Shown in pieces: positions 34,068-43,300 of a stretch of 57,791 nucleotides of DNA; the first letter of the stretch is position 1, and each line of letters begins with the position of its first letter. The position numbers and the translations under genes were made by a program. The notes beneath the pieces are model-generated. The model saw nothing but the letters and a program-made list of their open reading frames with translations. It searched no databases and had not been told where the DNA came from. Where the stretch lies: NCBI GenBank assembly GCA_029555025.1, contig JAKPTZ010000057.1, forward strand, positions 1-57,791. Reading direction: 5' to 3'. The DNA comes from Deltaproteobacteria bacterium. GTDB taxonomy: Bacteria; Myxococcota_A; UBA9042; DTJE01.

Positions 34068-35279
34068 ATGAATACACGCATTGTTCCGCCTCTTGCGGCC
34101 CTGTTGGTCGCGCTGACCCCATGTCCATCACATGCGACCGAATCGACCGGGCAGGACGGCCCGCCGGTACTGGTCTGGGGCGTGACGGCCACCGAGGATG
34201 TGCCGAGGGAATCGGTCGATATGCTTTCATTCACCCTGGTCGATGAATTCGACGCCGTCACAGGCATGGCGACGACGGACGATCAACTGGTGGATGCCGG
34301 GATCGCGACCGTGGCGGATTCCGATGAATGGTCGGAAGATCCGTTGCTGTTCCTGGCTGCCGTCGCACGCCAGACCAGATCCGCCGAGGCCGTCACGGGC
34401 GAATTGAACGATGTCGGGGGCGCACTCGTCTTAACGCTTCAGCGAATCGATTCCGGCACCGGGCTGGTTGTCAGGCAGGTAACCGGTCAGACGCGTGACG
34501 ATGTCCAGATCCTTGTGGACTCCATTCCCGAGATGATTGCGCGTCTTTACGACATCGAGTACCAGACCGCCGGAACCGTTGCCGAATCGGGCAGCAGGAA
34601 CGGATACAGCTATGTAGTTGCGACTTTCGGAAATCCCTTTGAATGGATCAAGCCGCTCGCCAGGATTGGCAGGCTGCCGTTATGGGGCCACGGAGAAACC
34701 AGACACAATCAGCCCCGCCAGGAAATTTCGGGGATAAGGACCGGTGCCGGCGAAAGTGTCCATGCCAGGCCGCGATCAATGCTCCGGCCCGAACGACGGA
34801 TGCCTCCGCCCAGGCACGTCATGCCGGACAGGCCGGATCCACGGCGCGAACGTCCTGTCGTCCGACCGGAACGAAACATGCCTCCGCCCAGGCACGTCAT
34901 GCCGGACAGGCCGGATCCACGGCGCGAACGTCCTGTCGTACGACCGGAACGAAACATGCCCCCGCCCAGGCACGTCATGCCGGACAGGCCGGATCCACGG
35001 CGCGAACGTCCTGTTGTACGACCGGAACGAAACATGCCCCCGCCCAGGCACGTCATGCCGGACAGGCCGGATCCGCGGCGCGAACGTCCTGTTGTACGAC
35101 CGGAACGAAACATGCCCCCGCCCAGGCACGTCATGCCGGATCGCCCCGGCCCGCGCCAGTACCCGTCGGGGAGCGTGCAGTCCGGCAACGGGAAGAAACG
35201 GCCGTCCCAGGCGGCCCCGGGAAAACGTTCAAAGCCTTCCAGGCCGACCCGTGGGCGGGGCGGCTTCGGTCGCAGATAG
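34068..35279 (+). CDS. Secreted protein with Arg/Pro-rich tandem repeats
   Basis: A 403-residue protein with a signal peptide (LLVALTPCPSHA) and an N-terminal domain (about 25-190) shared with the next gene (VVRQVTGQTRDDVQILVDSI, a segment loosely like CsgG/TolB-type proteins). The C-terminal half is strongly basic: four full and one partial copy of a 26-residue repeat (RPERNMPPPRHVMPDRPDPR), then Lys/Arg-rich text. Such a tail could bind polyanions such as LPS, DNA or acidic polysaccharide. Function unknown. It is not a lipoprotein by lipobox. Confidence 0.8.
   Translation: MNTRIVPPLAALLVALTPCPSHATESTGQDGPPVLVWGVTATEDVPRESVDMLSFTLVDEFDAVTGMATTDDQLVDAGIATVADSDEWSEDPLLFLAAVARQTRSAEAVTGELNDVGGALVLTLQRIDSGTGLVVRQVTGQTRDDVQILVDSIPEMIARLYDIEYQTAGTVAESGSRNGYSYVVATFGNPFEWIKPLARIGRLPLWGHGETRHNQPRQEISGIRTGAGESVHARPRSMLRPERRMPPPRHVMPDRPDPRRERPVVRPERNMPPPRHVMPDRPDPRRERPVVRPERNMPPPRHVMPDRPDPRRERPVVRPERNMPPPRHVMPDRPDPRRERPVVRPERNMPPPRHVMPDRPGPRQYPSGSVQSGNGKKRPSQAAPGKRSKPSRPTRGRGGFGRR
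34785..35147 (+). repeat. 78-bp in-frame tandem repeats
   Basis: Units start at 34785, 34863, 34941, 35019 and 35097 (the last is partial). Each 78 bp encodes 26 residues beginning RPER and ending RPVV. Copies are nearly identical at the DNA level, which suggests recent amplification or gene conversion. Confidence 0.95.
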
Positions 35280-35414
35280 ACGGGCCGGATACATCTTCAG
35301 TACAATTTTTTTTCCCGACAAGGCGGCCTGGCTGCCTGCGAACCCATAGAATCTGTCCCGTGCCGGATCGGCGGCGACAGGCCACCGGCCGGCCACAAAA
35401 ACAGGGAGAGAATC

Positions 35415-36518
35415 ATGATGTTTTCAAAAAGACTGTTGCTGACGACGGCCTCGATGATTCCAATGCTTGCGCTTTCAAGTCCGTCAGTCTCCCTGGAAAG
35501 GGGGCCAGCCCTGTTCTGGGGTGTTTCCGCGATCACGGAGTTGCCGCAGGAAACCGTTGACGACGTGTCAGCCTGGCTGGGGGGGGAAATCGGGCGCGCC
35601 GCGGGTGTCAGGGTTCTGGATCAGGACGCTGTCGATGAAGGGTTCGATGCCGCGGTCGAAAGCGGGGATTGCCAGGAAAACGACATGCCGTGCATCGTTG
35701 CCGTTGCCAGGGCAATCGACGCGGCCGAGGCGGTCAGCGCGGATCTGGGAAAAGTCGGCGGCGTGTTCGTTCTTACAATCAGGAGAATCGGCGCGACCAG
35801 CGGTTCGGTAATCAGGCAGGTAACCGGCCAGACCGATGAGGGAATCGACGTCCTTGTGCGCGCGCTGCCCGACCTGGTCGCCACCCTGTATGACATCCCG
35901 CATAACCAGTTGGGAACCATCAGGGACAGCCGATACGAGGCAGGACTTAGCTACGTGATCGTCACCTATGGACGGCCGTTTGCATGGCTCAGGCCGGCCT
36001 ATCACCTTGGCAGCTATCCCTGGTGGTGGGCCGGGCCCGTCAGATACCACCACCATCACCACAGATGGTGGGGATGGCACCACAGGCACCCGGATCGGCG
36101 GCCGCACCATCCGGCCCACCGCCCGGGCCGCCACGATGGACGCCATGACGGGCGCCACGATGGCCGCCACGACGGACGCCACGACGGACATGGAAGGCAC
36201 GATCAGGATCGGCGGGATCGCAACCACGACGGCGGCGACCGCGTCAGGATCGAGAATCCACCCCGGGCGGTTGTTCCGGCTCGTCCGGAAGTCAGGCAGC
36301 CCCGCGACAACGCGCGCGGATCCGGCATCACGGCGCCTGCCCGTGATCACCGGACGACCCGTCCGACCGTGACCACGGCCGCACCTTCCGTACGGGACAG
36401 GGACATCAGGAAAGATTCAAAAAAGTCCAAGAAACCGGTTGAAAAGAAGTCGGGGCGGGGCGACAGGAAAGCCAGGCCGGGAAAGGCCGCCATGCCCGGT
36501 TCGATTCCCCGCCGCTGA
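35415..36518 (+). CDS. Secreted paralog with His-rich and RHDG-repeat tail
   Basis: A 367-residue protein, GGGAG before ATG 35415. Its N-terminal domain parallels the preceding gene (LFWGVSAITELPQETVDD, VIRQVTGQTDEGIDVLV), so the two arose by duplication. The tail differs: a His/Trp cluster around residue 212 (YHHHHHRWWGWHHRHPDRR), five RHDG repeats, then a basic Lys/Arg/Pro end. Clustered His suggests binding of Ni, Zn or Cu ions, or pH-dependent adhesion; this is inference. The signal peptide has no clear lipobox Cys. Confidence 0.78.
   Translation: MMFSKRLLLTTASMIPMLALSSPSVSLERGPALFWGVSAITELPQETVDDVSAWLGGEIGRAAGVRVLDQDAVDEGFDAAVESGDCQENDMPCIVAVARAIDAAEAVSADLGKVGGVFVLTIRRIGATSGSVIRQVTGQTDEGIDVLVRALPDLVATLYDIPHNQLGTIRDSRYEAGLSYVIVTYGRPFAWLRPAYHLGSYPWWWAGPVRYHHHHHRWWGWHHRHPDRRPHHPAHRPGRHDGRHDGRHDGRHDGRHDGHGRHDQDRRDRNHDGGDRVRIENPPRAVVPARPEVRQPRDNARGSGITAPARDHRTTRPTVTTAAPSVRDRDIRKDSKKSKKPVEKKSGRGDRKARPGKAAMPGSIPRR
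36129..36188 (+). repeat. Five 12-bp in-frame repeats encoding RHDG
   Basis: Five contiguous units of the CGCCACGAYGGN type (with synonymous changes) encode Arg-His-Asp-Gly. They follow a His-rich stretch in the same protein. Confidence 0.9.
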
Positions 36519-36581
36519 CATCCGGATAACAGGCTCCACTCATTTGAAGGTACAATCAGGCCCTCTTGAAATGGTCTGGCC

Positions 36582-37271
36582 ATGGACAAGGTCGCGCTTC
36601 TGGTCGGTAACTCGGACGGGATAGGACTGGCGATGACCCGAAGGCTGCTGGAACGCGGCTGGACGGTACACGGCATCTCACGAAGCCCGTCGCCCGTCAA
36701 CCACGCTTCCTGCACTCACCTGGCGATGAGCGTCTCGGATCCGGCATATCCCGCGGAGGTTAACCGGATCGCCGCAACGACGCGCCCGTCACTGTGCATC
36801 TACTGCGCTGGAATCGGTTTGAAGCTTGATGTCGGAAACATTGATCGGGAATTATCGGTCTTCGACGTCAACCTGATGGGGATGATCCGGACGTTCGCCG
36901 CCGTCGTCCCCGGAATGATTCAGAGGAATGGCGGCCACTTCATCGGCATTTCCAGCCTGGCGGACGAACTCAACGACCACGGACACCCATCGTACTCGGC
37001 CTCGAAGGCGGGATTCACGCGCTACCTGGAAAGCATCGCGCCGGCCATGCGAAGAAGGGGGGTGGCCGTGACGAACGTGCGCTTCGGATTCGTCCGAACC
37101 AAAATGCCGGAAGGCGACCGGCTGCCGTTCATCATGACCGTGGAAAGGGCCGCCGACCACCTTGAAAGGTGCATGTCCAGGCGGCCGGTACGCTATTCGA
37201 CGCCGAAGATAATGGTTCCGATGGTCAAGCTGGCCAGGGTCGTCCTGTTCTTCCGCCACCTGTTCGGCTGA
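36582..37271 (+). CDS. Short-chain dehydrogenase/reductase
   Basis: A 229-residue cytoplasmic protein. The nucleotide-binding motif is VGNSDGIGLAM (SDR TGxxxGIG type), with YCAG for the NNAG region, catalytic Ser in IGISSLAD and YSASK for the Tyr-Lys pair. It is therefore an active classical SDR; the substrate is unknown. A short hydrophobic C-terminus (ARVVLFFRHLFG) could touch the membrane. It converges with msrA, the two stop codons being 3 bases apart. Confidence 0.9.
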   Translation: MDKVALLVGNSDGIGLAMTRRLLERGWTVHGISRSPSPVNHASCTHLAMSVSDPAYPAEVNRIAATTRPSLCIYCAGIGLKLDVGNIDRELSVFDVNLMGMIRTFAAVVPGMIQRNGGHFIGISSLADELNDHGHPSYSASKAGFTRYLESIAPAMRRRGVAVTNVRFGFVRTKMPEGDRLPFIMTVERAADHLERCMSRRPVRYSTPKIMVPMVKLARVVLFFRHLFG

Positions 37272-37274
37272 TTG

Positions 37275-37856
37275 CTACTTGTCGTAATAGTCCTGGTGAT
37301 ACTCCTCGGCCATCCAGAACTGTCCGGCCGGCACCACCTGGGTCACGATCGGGTCGTCCCAGAGCCCGGACTTGTCCAATGCCGCAATCGCGCGCATGGC
37401 GTCTTCCCGCTCCTCTTCCGTCAGATAGAAGACGGCCGAACGGTACTGGGAACCGTACCCCGACAACGGATGCACGACGGAGGGATCATGGGTTCGAAGG
37501 AAACTCGCGATCAGCCGTTCGTAAGTAATGACACTCGGGTTGTAAAGAACTTTGACCGATTCCGCATGCCCGGTCGTACCGGTTGAGACCATCTCGTATG
37601 TGACGTCCGGCACGGTTCCCCCGCAATACCCGACGTCGGTATCGATTACGCCATCAACCTTCTTGAGCTTGTCCTCGATACCCCAGAAACAGCCACCGGC
37701 CACGATGGCCACCCCGAACGCCGGAGGCTGGGAGTCGTCCGTGCCGCCCTCGTCGGAAGCGAGCACTTCGCCAGCCAACTGGTCGTCGGCAAATTCGTCT
37801 TCAACGGCACACCCGGTTCCAATCAACAGCACAAATGCAATCACCAGCTTTTTCAT
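37275..37856 (-). CDS. msrA: Lipoprotein peptide-methionine (S)-S-oxide reductase
   Basis: The ATG at 37856 follows GGAG. The 193-residue protein starts with a lipoprotein signal peptide (FVLLIGTGC) and a short acidic linker, then a full MsrA domain: GCFWGIEDKL with the catalytic Cys, GYCGG, and TGHAESVKV. MsrA reduces methionine-S-sulfoxide in proteins. Most MsrA proteins are cytoplasmic; the lipobox here places it on the outer or inner membrane outside the cytoplasm, probably repairing envelope proteins. A periplasmic electron donor is not visible nearby. Confidence 0.92.
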   Translation of the reverse strand: MKKLVIAFVLLIGTGCAVEDEFADDQLAGEVLASDEGGTDDSQPPAFGVAIVAGGCFWGIEDKLKKVDGVIDTDVGYCGGTVPDVTYEMVSTGTTGHAESVKVLYNPSVITYERLIASFLRTHDPSVVHPLSGYGSQYRSAVFYLTEEEREDAMRAIAALDKSGLWDDPIVTQVVPAGQFWMAEEYHQDYYDK

Positions 37857-37947
37857 TCGGCAGCTCCGCAAGCCGGAAAGACCTTGATTGAATACTAAGG
37901 TTCGACGCGGCCGGACGCCGCATTGTAAACAAATACGCTTTGTAAAA

Positions 37948-37965
37948 CGGCACGTTACGGTGCCG
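37948..37965. promoter_or_regulatory. Inverted repeat between msrA and the 38113 gene
   Basis: CGGCAC (37948-37953), GTTACG, GTGCCG (37960-37965). A perfect 6-bp-arm repeat in the divergent region; possible operator or hairpin. Confidence 0.25.
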
Positions 37966-38033
37966 ACGACATCACTTCGCGGACAACCGGAACGTCAAGA
38001 CCGCCCAAAGCCGCAATCATCCGCCAAAGAAAC

Positions 38034-38084
38034 TGACAGAAGCTGTCAATTTCTATTGAAACGACTGCCGCCGTCTGGTAATAA
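38034..38084 (+). promoter_or_regulatory. Promoter with adjacent inverted repeat for the Cys-rich lipoprotein gene
   Basis: TTGAAA (38056-38061), 17 bp, TAATAA (38079-38084). Seven bases upstream of the -35 lies TGACAG-AAG-CTGTCA (38034-38048), with the same hexamer as the candidate operator at 27671-27698 but in the opposite arrangement. Confidence 0.5.
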
Positions 38085-38112
38085 AACCTCGGATTCAGAA
38101 GGAACCAACAAC

Positions 38113-38988
38113 ATGAAAACACTGTCCGTGGCGACCGCGGCCATTGCCGCTTTGCTTTCAATTGCATGCTCGGGGGGCGCCGGAGCCGAAGACGACCTGG
38201 GCGGAATGGACGTCCGCATCGTCCCGGACGCCGCGCTGGAGGACGCCAGGGCCGGCGACGAGACAGTCGGACGCGACGAGGGAGCCGGCACGGATACCGG
38301 CGAGACCGACAGTGGCAGCACCGATACGATGACGCTGGCGGACACGACATCGGAAGACGTGGCTCCTCCGGACACGGGAACTCCCGATACGACACTTGAC
38401 CAGGGGACGGTGACCGAGGTCGAGGCTTACGGCGAGTGCAACAACGACGCCGAGTGCGAAGGCGTCCTCGACGGGGTTCCGGTCAGCATGGAATGTTTCG
38501 CGTTTCCAGACAGCAAATACGGCTTCTGCACGAGAGGCTGCACAAAGGACGAGGATTGCCCGTCACATCCGTCTGGCTACACCCGCGGCTGCTACATCGA
38601 GGATGGCGATACTTCCGGGACATGCCTGCTGCTCTGCGGAGCGGTAGGTGGCGGCAACGGGTGTCCCGCCCACCTTCAGTGCGTTTCCAGCCAGTTCTGC
38701 CTGCCACCATCGACGACGGTGGCAACCAAGGAAGCCGGCGAGGCCTGCACTGGACCGGCCGAATGCCTCTCCGGGGAGTGCATCGAGGGCGAGGCGACCA
38801 GGGCGCACTGCGCGCTGAAGTGCCAGACCAACGAGGATTGTGCCGGGCCGGACGGCCTGTGGGCGGGAACCTGCACGAACGCCGGCGGCCTGAATTACAA
38901 CTTCTGCATCTTCATGTGCGGAATGATGGGCGGCGGAAAATCCTGTCCCGGCGAACTGGAGTGCGTCGGCATGTCGGTATGCCAGTGA
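38113..38988 (+). CDS. Cys-rich lipoprotein with acidic stalk
   Basis: The ATG at 38113 follows AAGGAA. The 291-residue lipoprotein (lipobox LLSIAC) has an Asp/Thr-rich stalk (about 20-100). Its mature part contains repeated small disulfide modules of the form CxxDxDCP (GCTKDEDCPSHPSGYTRGC, KCQTNEDCAGPDG) with a duplicated C-x-GG-x-CP segment. These look like the short Cys modules common in myxobacterial surface proteins. No catalytic domain. Function unknown. Confidence 0.8.
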   Translation: MKTLSVATAAIAALLSIACSGGAGAEDDLGGMDVRIVPDAALEDARAGDETVGRDEGAGTDTGETDSGSTDTMTLADTTSEDVAPPDTGTPDTTLDQGTVTEVEAYGECNNDAECEGVLDGVPVSMECFAFPDSKYGFCTRGCTKDEDCPSHPSGYTRGCYIEDGDTSGTCLLLCGAVGGGNGCPAHLQCVSSQFCLPPSTTVATKEAGEACTGPAECLSGECIEGEATRAHCALKCQTNEDCAGPDGLWAGTCTNAGGLNYNFCIFMCGMMGGGKSCPGELECVGMSVCQ

Positions 38989-39060
38989 CTGGAACCATTC
39001 CGGATATTCTGCCGTATCCTCTTAACGTAATATGATTGTCCGTCGATTGCGGGCGATACC

Positions 39061-40182
39061 ATGAAAAGACCTGGAATTCTTCTGTGCATCCTGGTCGGGA
39101 TGGCGGCTGGATGCGCCTCCGATCCGTTCGGAACCGACTTTTCAGGCATTGAAGCCGCGGATGTTGACGGAATCGATGATGCCACGGCCGACTCCCATGC
39201 CGGGCATGACCACGTCTCCGACATGCAGACGGATCAGACATCGGGGGACATCCCGGCAACGATCCCGCCCATTCGCTTGATGACCTTCAATACCGGGACA
39301 TCCGAAGCCAACGGGAAGGCGGATCCGGACGACCGGTACACCGAGTGGCATGCGAGCCAGTCAGACGAGTATTATGGGGATGGTCTGGCCTGGATGCCGG
39401 CAATCGAGGCCGCAAAGGATTTCATTGACGCTCAGGCGCCGGACATCATCGCCTTCCAGGAGATCTTTCATTCCGCCGAATGTGCCGACATCCCGCTGGA
39501 ATCAAGAACAGACTTCATTTGCACGGACTGGCGGCCTGGCGACCCGACGGTCGCGTCCATCATCACCGGGGATGATTACCAGGTGATGTGTAACCCCGGC
39601 AAGCCGGACAAATGCTCCGCCGTTCGGAAATCGTTCGGCCGGTTCAGGGGCTGTGACGACGACTTCTGCCTGGAAGGAATGACCGGCTGCACAGTGGATA
39701 CATGCGGCAAGGGCGCAAGAATCGGCCGTGCCACAATCGAATTGAATGGCGGTGGCGAAATCAACCTGGTCAGCGTCCATGCGTCGTCTGGATTCAAGGA
39801 AGACGAGATGCAGTGCCGGGCCTGGCAGTTCGAACAGATATTCGTCGATATGTGCGGTGCCGGGCCTGGCGCCACGGGCGATGTCAGCGTCGTCATGGGC
39901 GACTTCAACACCGATCCCGGACGTGCGGTCATATTCGATCCCAGCGCCGCCAGACTTCTTGATTTCGTCGGCGTGGACAAGGAGTTCCATTTCCTGACGG
40001 AGGTTGGGGAAGATGTTGCGCCGACGTACGGTGGTGTCGGAAACATCGATCATGTCGTCAGCAACATCCTTGAAGGCTCCTGCTGGGCGGCCGGCGTTAC
40101 CGAGGGACATCCACCCGTCATCGTGGATACCGTTTTCGATCACGTCCCCATCGTATGCGATGTCGCCATGCCATCATTGTGA
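39061..40182 (+). CDS. EEP-family phosphodiesterase lipoprotein
   Basis: A 373-residue lipoprotein (lipobox GMAAGC) with a short Asp/His stalk. The endonuclease/exonuclease/phosphatase core has LMTFNTG, IIAFQEI (metal Glu), VSVHASSG, VVMGDFNTD, GNIDHVVS and FDHVPIVCDV, so the metal and catalytic Asp/His residues are present. Additional Cys pairs (GCDDDFCLEGMTGC) suggest disulfides. This superfamily includes nucleases, sphingomyelinases and inositol phosphatases; the substrate is unassigned. It is the second EEP gene in the window. Confidence 0.87.
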   Translation: MKRPGILLCILVGMAAGCASDPFGTDFSGIEAADVDGIDDATADSHAGHDHVSDMQTDQTSGDIPATIPPIRLMTFNTGTSEANGKADPDDRYTEWHASQSDEYYGDGLAWMPAIEAAKDFIDAQAPDIIAFQEIFHSAECADIPLESRTDFICTDWRPGDPTVASIITGDDYQVMCNPGKPDKCSAVRKSFGRFRGCDDDFCLEGMTGCTVDTCGKGARIGRATIELNGGGEINLVSVHASSGFKEDEMQCRAWQFEQIFVDMCGAGPGATGDVSVVMGDFNTDPGRAVIFDPSAARLLDFVGVDKEFHFLTEVGEDVAPTYGGVGNIDHVVSNILEGSCWAAGVTEGHPPVIVDTVFDHVPIVCDVAMPSL

Positions 40183-40355
40183 CGGCACCCCGATCAGCAT
40201 AAGTCCGCGACACCAAGATTATTCCGGCAAGGTTGAACAGGCTCGCCGGCACGAAAATGGCTGACGCGCGGCATATCAATGTCGCCATGCTTGAAAAGCG
40301 AAGGTATAGTATGCAGGCAAATCATTCCTGCATCCTTGCAGCAAAGGGGAAAACC

Positions 40356-43300
40356 ATGATGTCAAGAAGTCGGCGGAGGAAGGAACAAGGCCACAGGATT
40401 CGGGGGATCTTCCTGACCTTCTCAATGACCGCGATTACCATGTTCATGGTCACCGTCGGCTGCGGGGGCGATGCGGGGCCCACCGACACGCTGAATTCGG
40501 ACGCAATCGATACTTTGGAAACAGACACGGGCGATCAGCCGGGGGGCGTGGTGCTCCACGCGGATCTTTCCGGCCTGGATGCGGACGAGACGGCCTGGCT
40601 GCATGTCGGCGCCAGGGTCTATCCGATGAAGGCCCACACCGATGAGACCCGCGACCTGTACCTGAACCAGAACGGATTGCAGGGCACGATCGACGATGAA
40701 GACGTGACCCACTATGCCGAGGGCGTAGATCTGCCGGATGACCGTGTCGCCCTGATGTGGGTGACGCACAGCCCGGAAGATGATCGCGATGGCGAGCACG
40801 GTCTTGGCCTGGTCGGGCTGCATATACCGCAGGTCGCGATGGAGAAGGCCAGAACCCTGCGTGCCTATCAGGGCTGGCCGCGATACCGGCAGTACCTTGA
40901 TAACCCCATGCCGAAGCGCAATGCGCAGTTCGTGCCGAAGAAGCTTGTTAAACGGGACGCCAACGACGATCCGGACGACATGCTCACACCGCTGGACACC
41001 GCAAAGGCGCTTCTCTTCCACCATCCGGCAGTCACGAGCCTTGATCCGGACGTGGCGGCCCTGGTGATGACGCACATCGAAAACGCCGTGGGGCTTTCCG
41101 AACTGACGGACGCGATATCGGCGCAGGGGCGCGCATACGAACACGACGACGATTACGAGGACGGCTGGGCGGTTCTGGTGCCGATTCTGGACGAGGAAGG
41201 AAACCGCCGAATGAAATCGGATGGAACGCCTTATTATCACTACGTTCTGTCGGACAGGACGGCGGAGGAGGCCGAGACTGCCGTCAAGTCCCTGCTTCGG
41301 GCCGCCCACAATGATCTCGAACTGCGGGACAAGACCTGGCACGTCCAGGACGGAACCGGCGCGATCGATGCATCCCCGGAACCGGTGGCAACACACACCC
41401 TGCGTGCCGCCGGCGCCTATGACTGGACACTCGATTACACCAACTCACGTTCCGGCCTCGAGGCCCGCGTCGAGGCCCTTTCCAACAACCCGGACAACGG
41501 CCTGCGGCGCGTGAAGATCGGCCTGAAGAACCACTGGCTGCGACACCTTACGTTCTATGTCGGATTCGTTAAGGCGGACGGCACGCGAATGACCATCCCA
41601 GCCTCGATGGCGACTTCCCATGACGACAAGGATCACGACATCATGTACGTCGGCAAGGTCCCGCCGGTCGTCGAAATCATGAGCATCCCGCTTCCTGCCG
41701 ACTGGGTCGATTTCACCATCGACGTGCCGAACGAGGCGCAATCCATCGAAATAATGGGCGGCGGGCTTGGCACCGGCAAGCTCGACTATCCCAAGGTTGC
41801 AAACAACGGGATGATCATGACGTTCGTTTTCGAGTACGGCATTCCGCTGTTCTTCCTGGCCGCCGGCGTGGGCATCGAAAACACGTCCTGGTACAAGGAT
41901 CTTATGGCGGATGACGACCTGGTCTTCGCGATCATCGCGGTCGCCGGCTTCCTCCTGGCGGGCGAGAACGCGGCCGAAATCGGCCTGGGCGGAAGCCCGA
42001 AGGCCGTCCTGTCGCGCAGCGCGACGCTGGTGGGCAACCTGATTTTGTCAAAGGCGTGCTCCAAGCTGGCCACTTACGTGACAAAGAAGCTGACCGAGGC
42101 TGAACTTGAAGGGGCCATTCCTTTCGTCGGCTGGGGTTTGAGAATGCTCAGCGTTTCGGCGACGCTGTCCGCGGTCGCCCAGACAACGGCGGAAGTGACC
42201 AGCAGCCCGTGGGTGATCAAGAACGGCGTAACGCCCACGATGGACATGCAGGTCACCATCTTCCATGACCCGGACGACTATCAGTTCCCGGCAACGGCCA
42301 CCAAGTACCAGGTCATCGCCACCTATGCCGACAAAAAGCACCGGATTCTTCCGATGAGAGCCCTTCCGGGAACGACCGTATCAGACCCGATTGTCGTGGA
42401 GTTCGAGGACGTTCCGGCCGGCGGCACCGTCGAGGTGACCGTTGGCTTCTTCGCACAGAACAACTGGCTTGCCGGCCGCGGAAGCACGGGAAGGGTCGCG
42501 AACCTGGTTCCTTCCGGACAGGACAAGCTGAAGCTCGATATCACCCTTGAGGAGATCAAGGTTCCACTGGATCAGACGACGAACTATCACCACAAACAGA
42601 AGCTGAATTACGCCAGCGGAAAGTATCAGTGGGTCGCGGGCGACGCGCCGACCGAGACGCTTTCCAGCCTTTCGTGCGCCAACGTCGGTTCCCACCTGTG
42701 TTCGCTCGACAACATCACCTTCAGCCAGCGCGCCGGCATGTTCGGGTACTCCTGGCAGGCCGCCGGTCCGAACATGGCCCAGTGCGACACCGGCACGACC
42801 GACATGCAGCTTCATTTCGTCCAGAACATGTCGGCGAAGGCCGATCCGAACATCGGCTACAAGACGCTTGACTGCGGAATGTCGGAAAAGACGACCATCG
42901 TCTATGAACTCATGGGTCCGGAAAACGGCACCGGCATGAATTTCTTCCTGGACACCAGGAACGGCAACTACCACCTGCGACGCGTGGTTGCCGACGAATC
43001 GACGCCGATGAGCTCATCCGGGCTGAGCTGGGGGCGATTCACGCAACCGCTTGACGACATCGCGATCAATGACGCCGGGTACGTGGTTGGCGCGAACTGG
43101 TCAAACAGCAAGCTGGAAATTCTGACGATTCCGGCCCAGGGATCTTCGGACGATGCGGCGCCGTGGGCCAGGCTGCTTGGCGGCGAAGGCACCAGGGAAG
43201 GACTGATGTACGGACCGAAGGCCATTGCGTTCACGGCGGAAGGCGTGCTGCTGGTTCTTGAAACGCTGAACAAGAGAATCCAGGCCCTGGATATCGACGG

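Noticed and set aside
34785-35147. CRISPR-like direct repeats
   Set aside because: Units are contiguous with no spacers and keep a reading frame, so they are coding tandem repeats.
34643-35560. A plus-strand open frame through the 78-bp repeats in another phase
   Set aside because: The 78-bp period keeps several frames open. The frame from 34068 has a start, signal peptide and a paralogous domain; this one has none.
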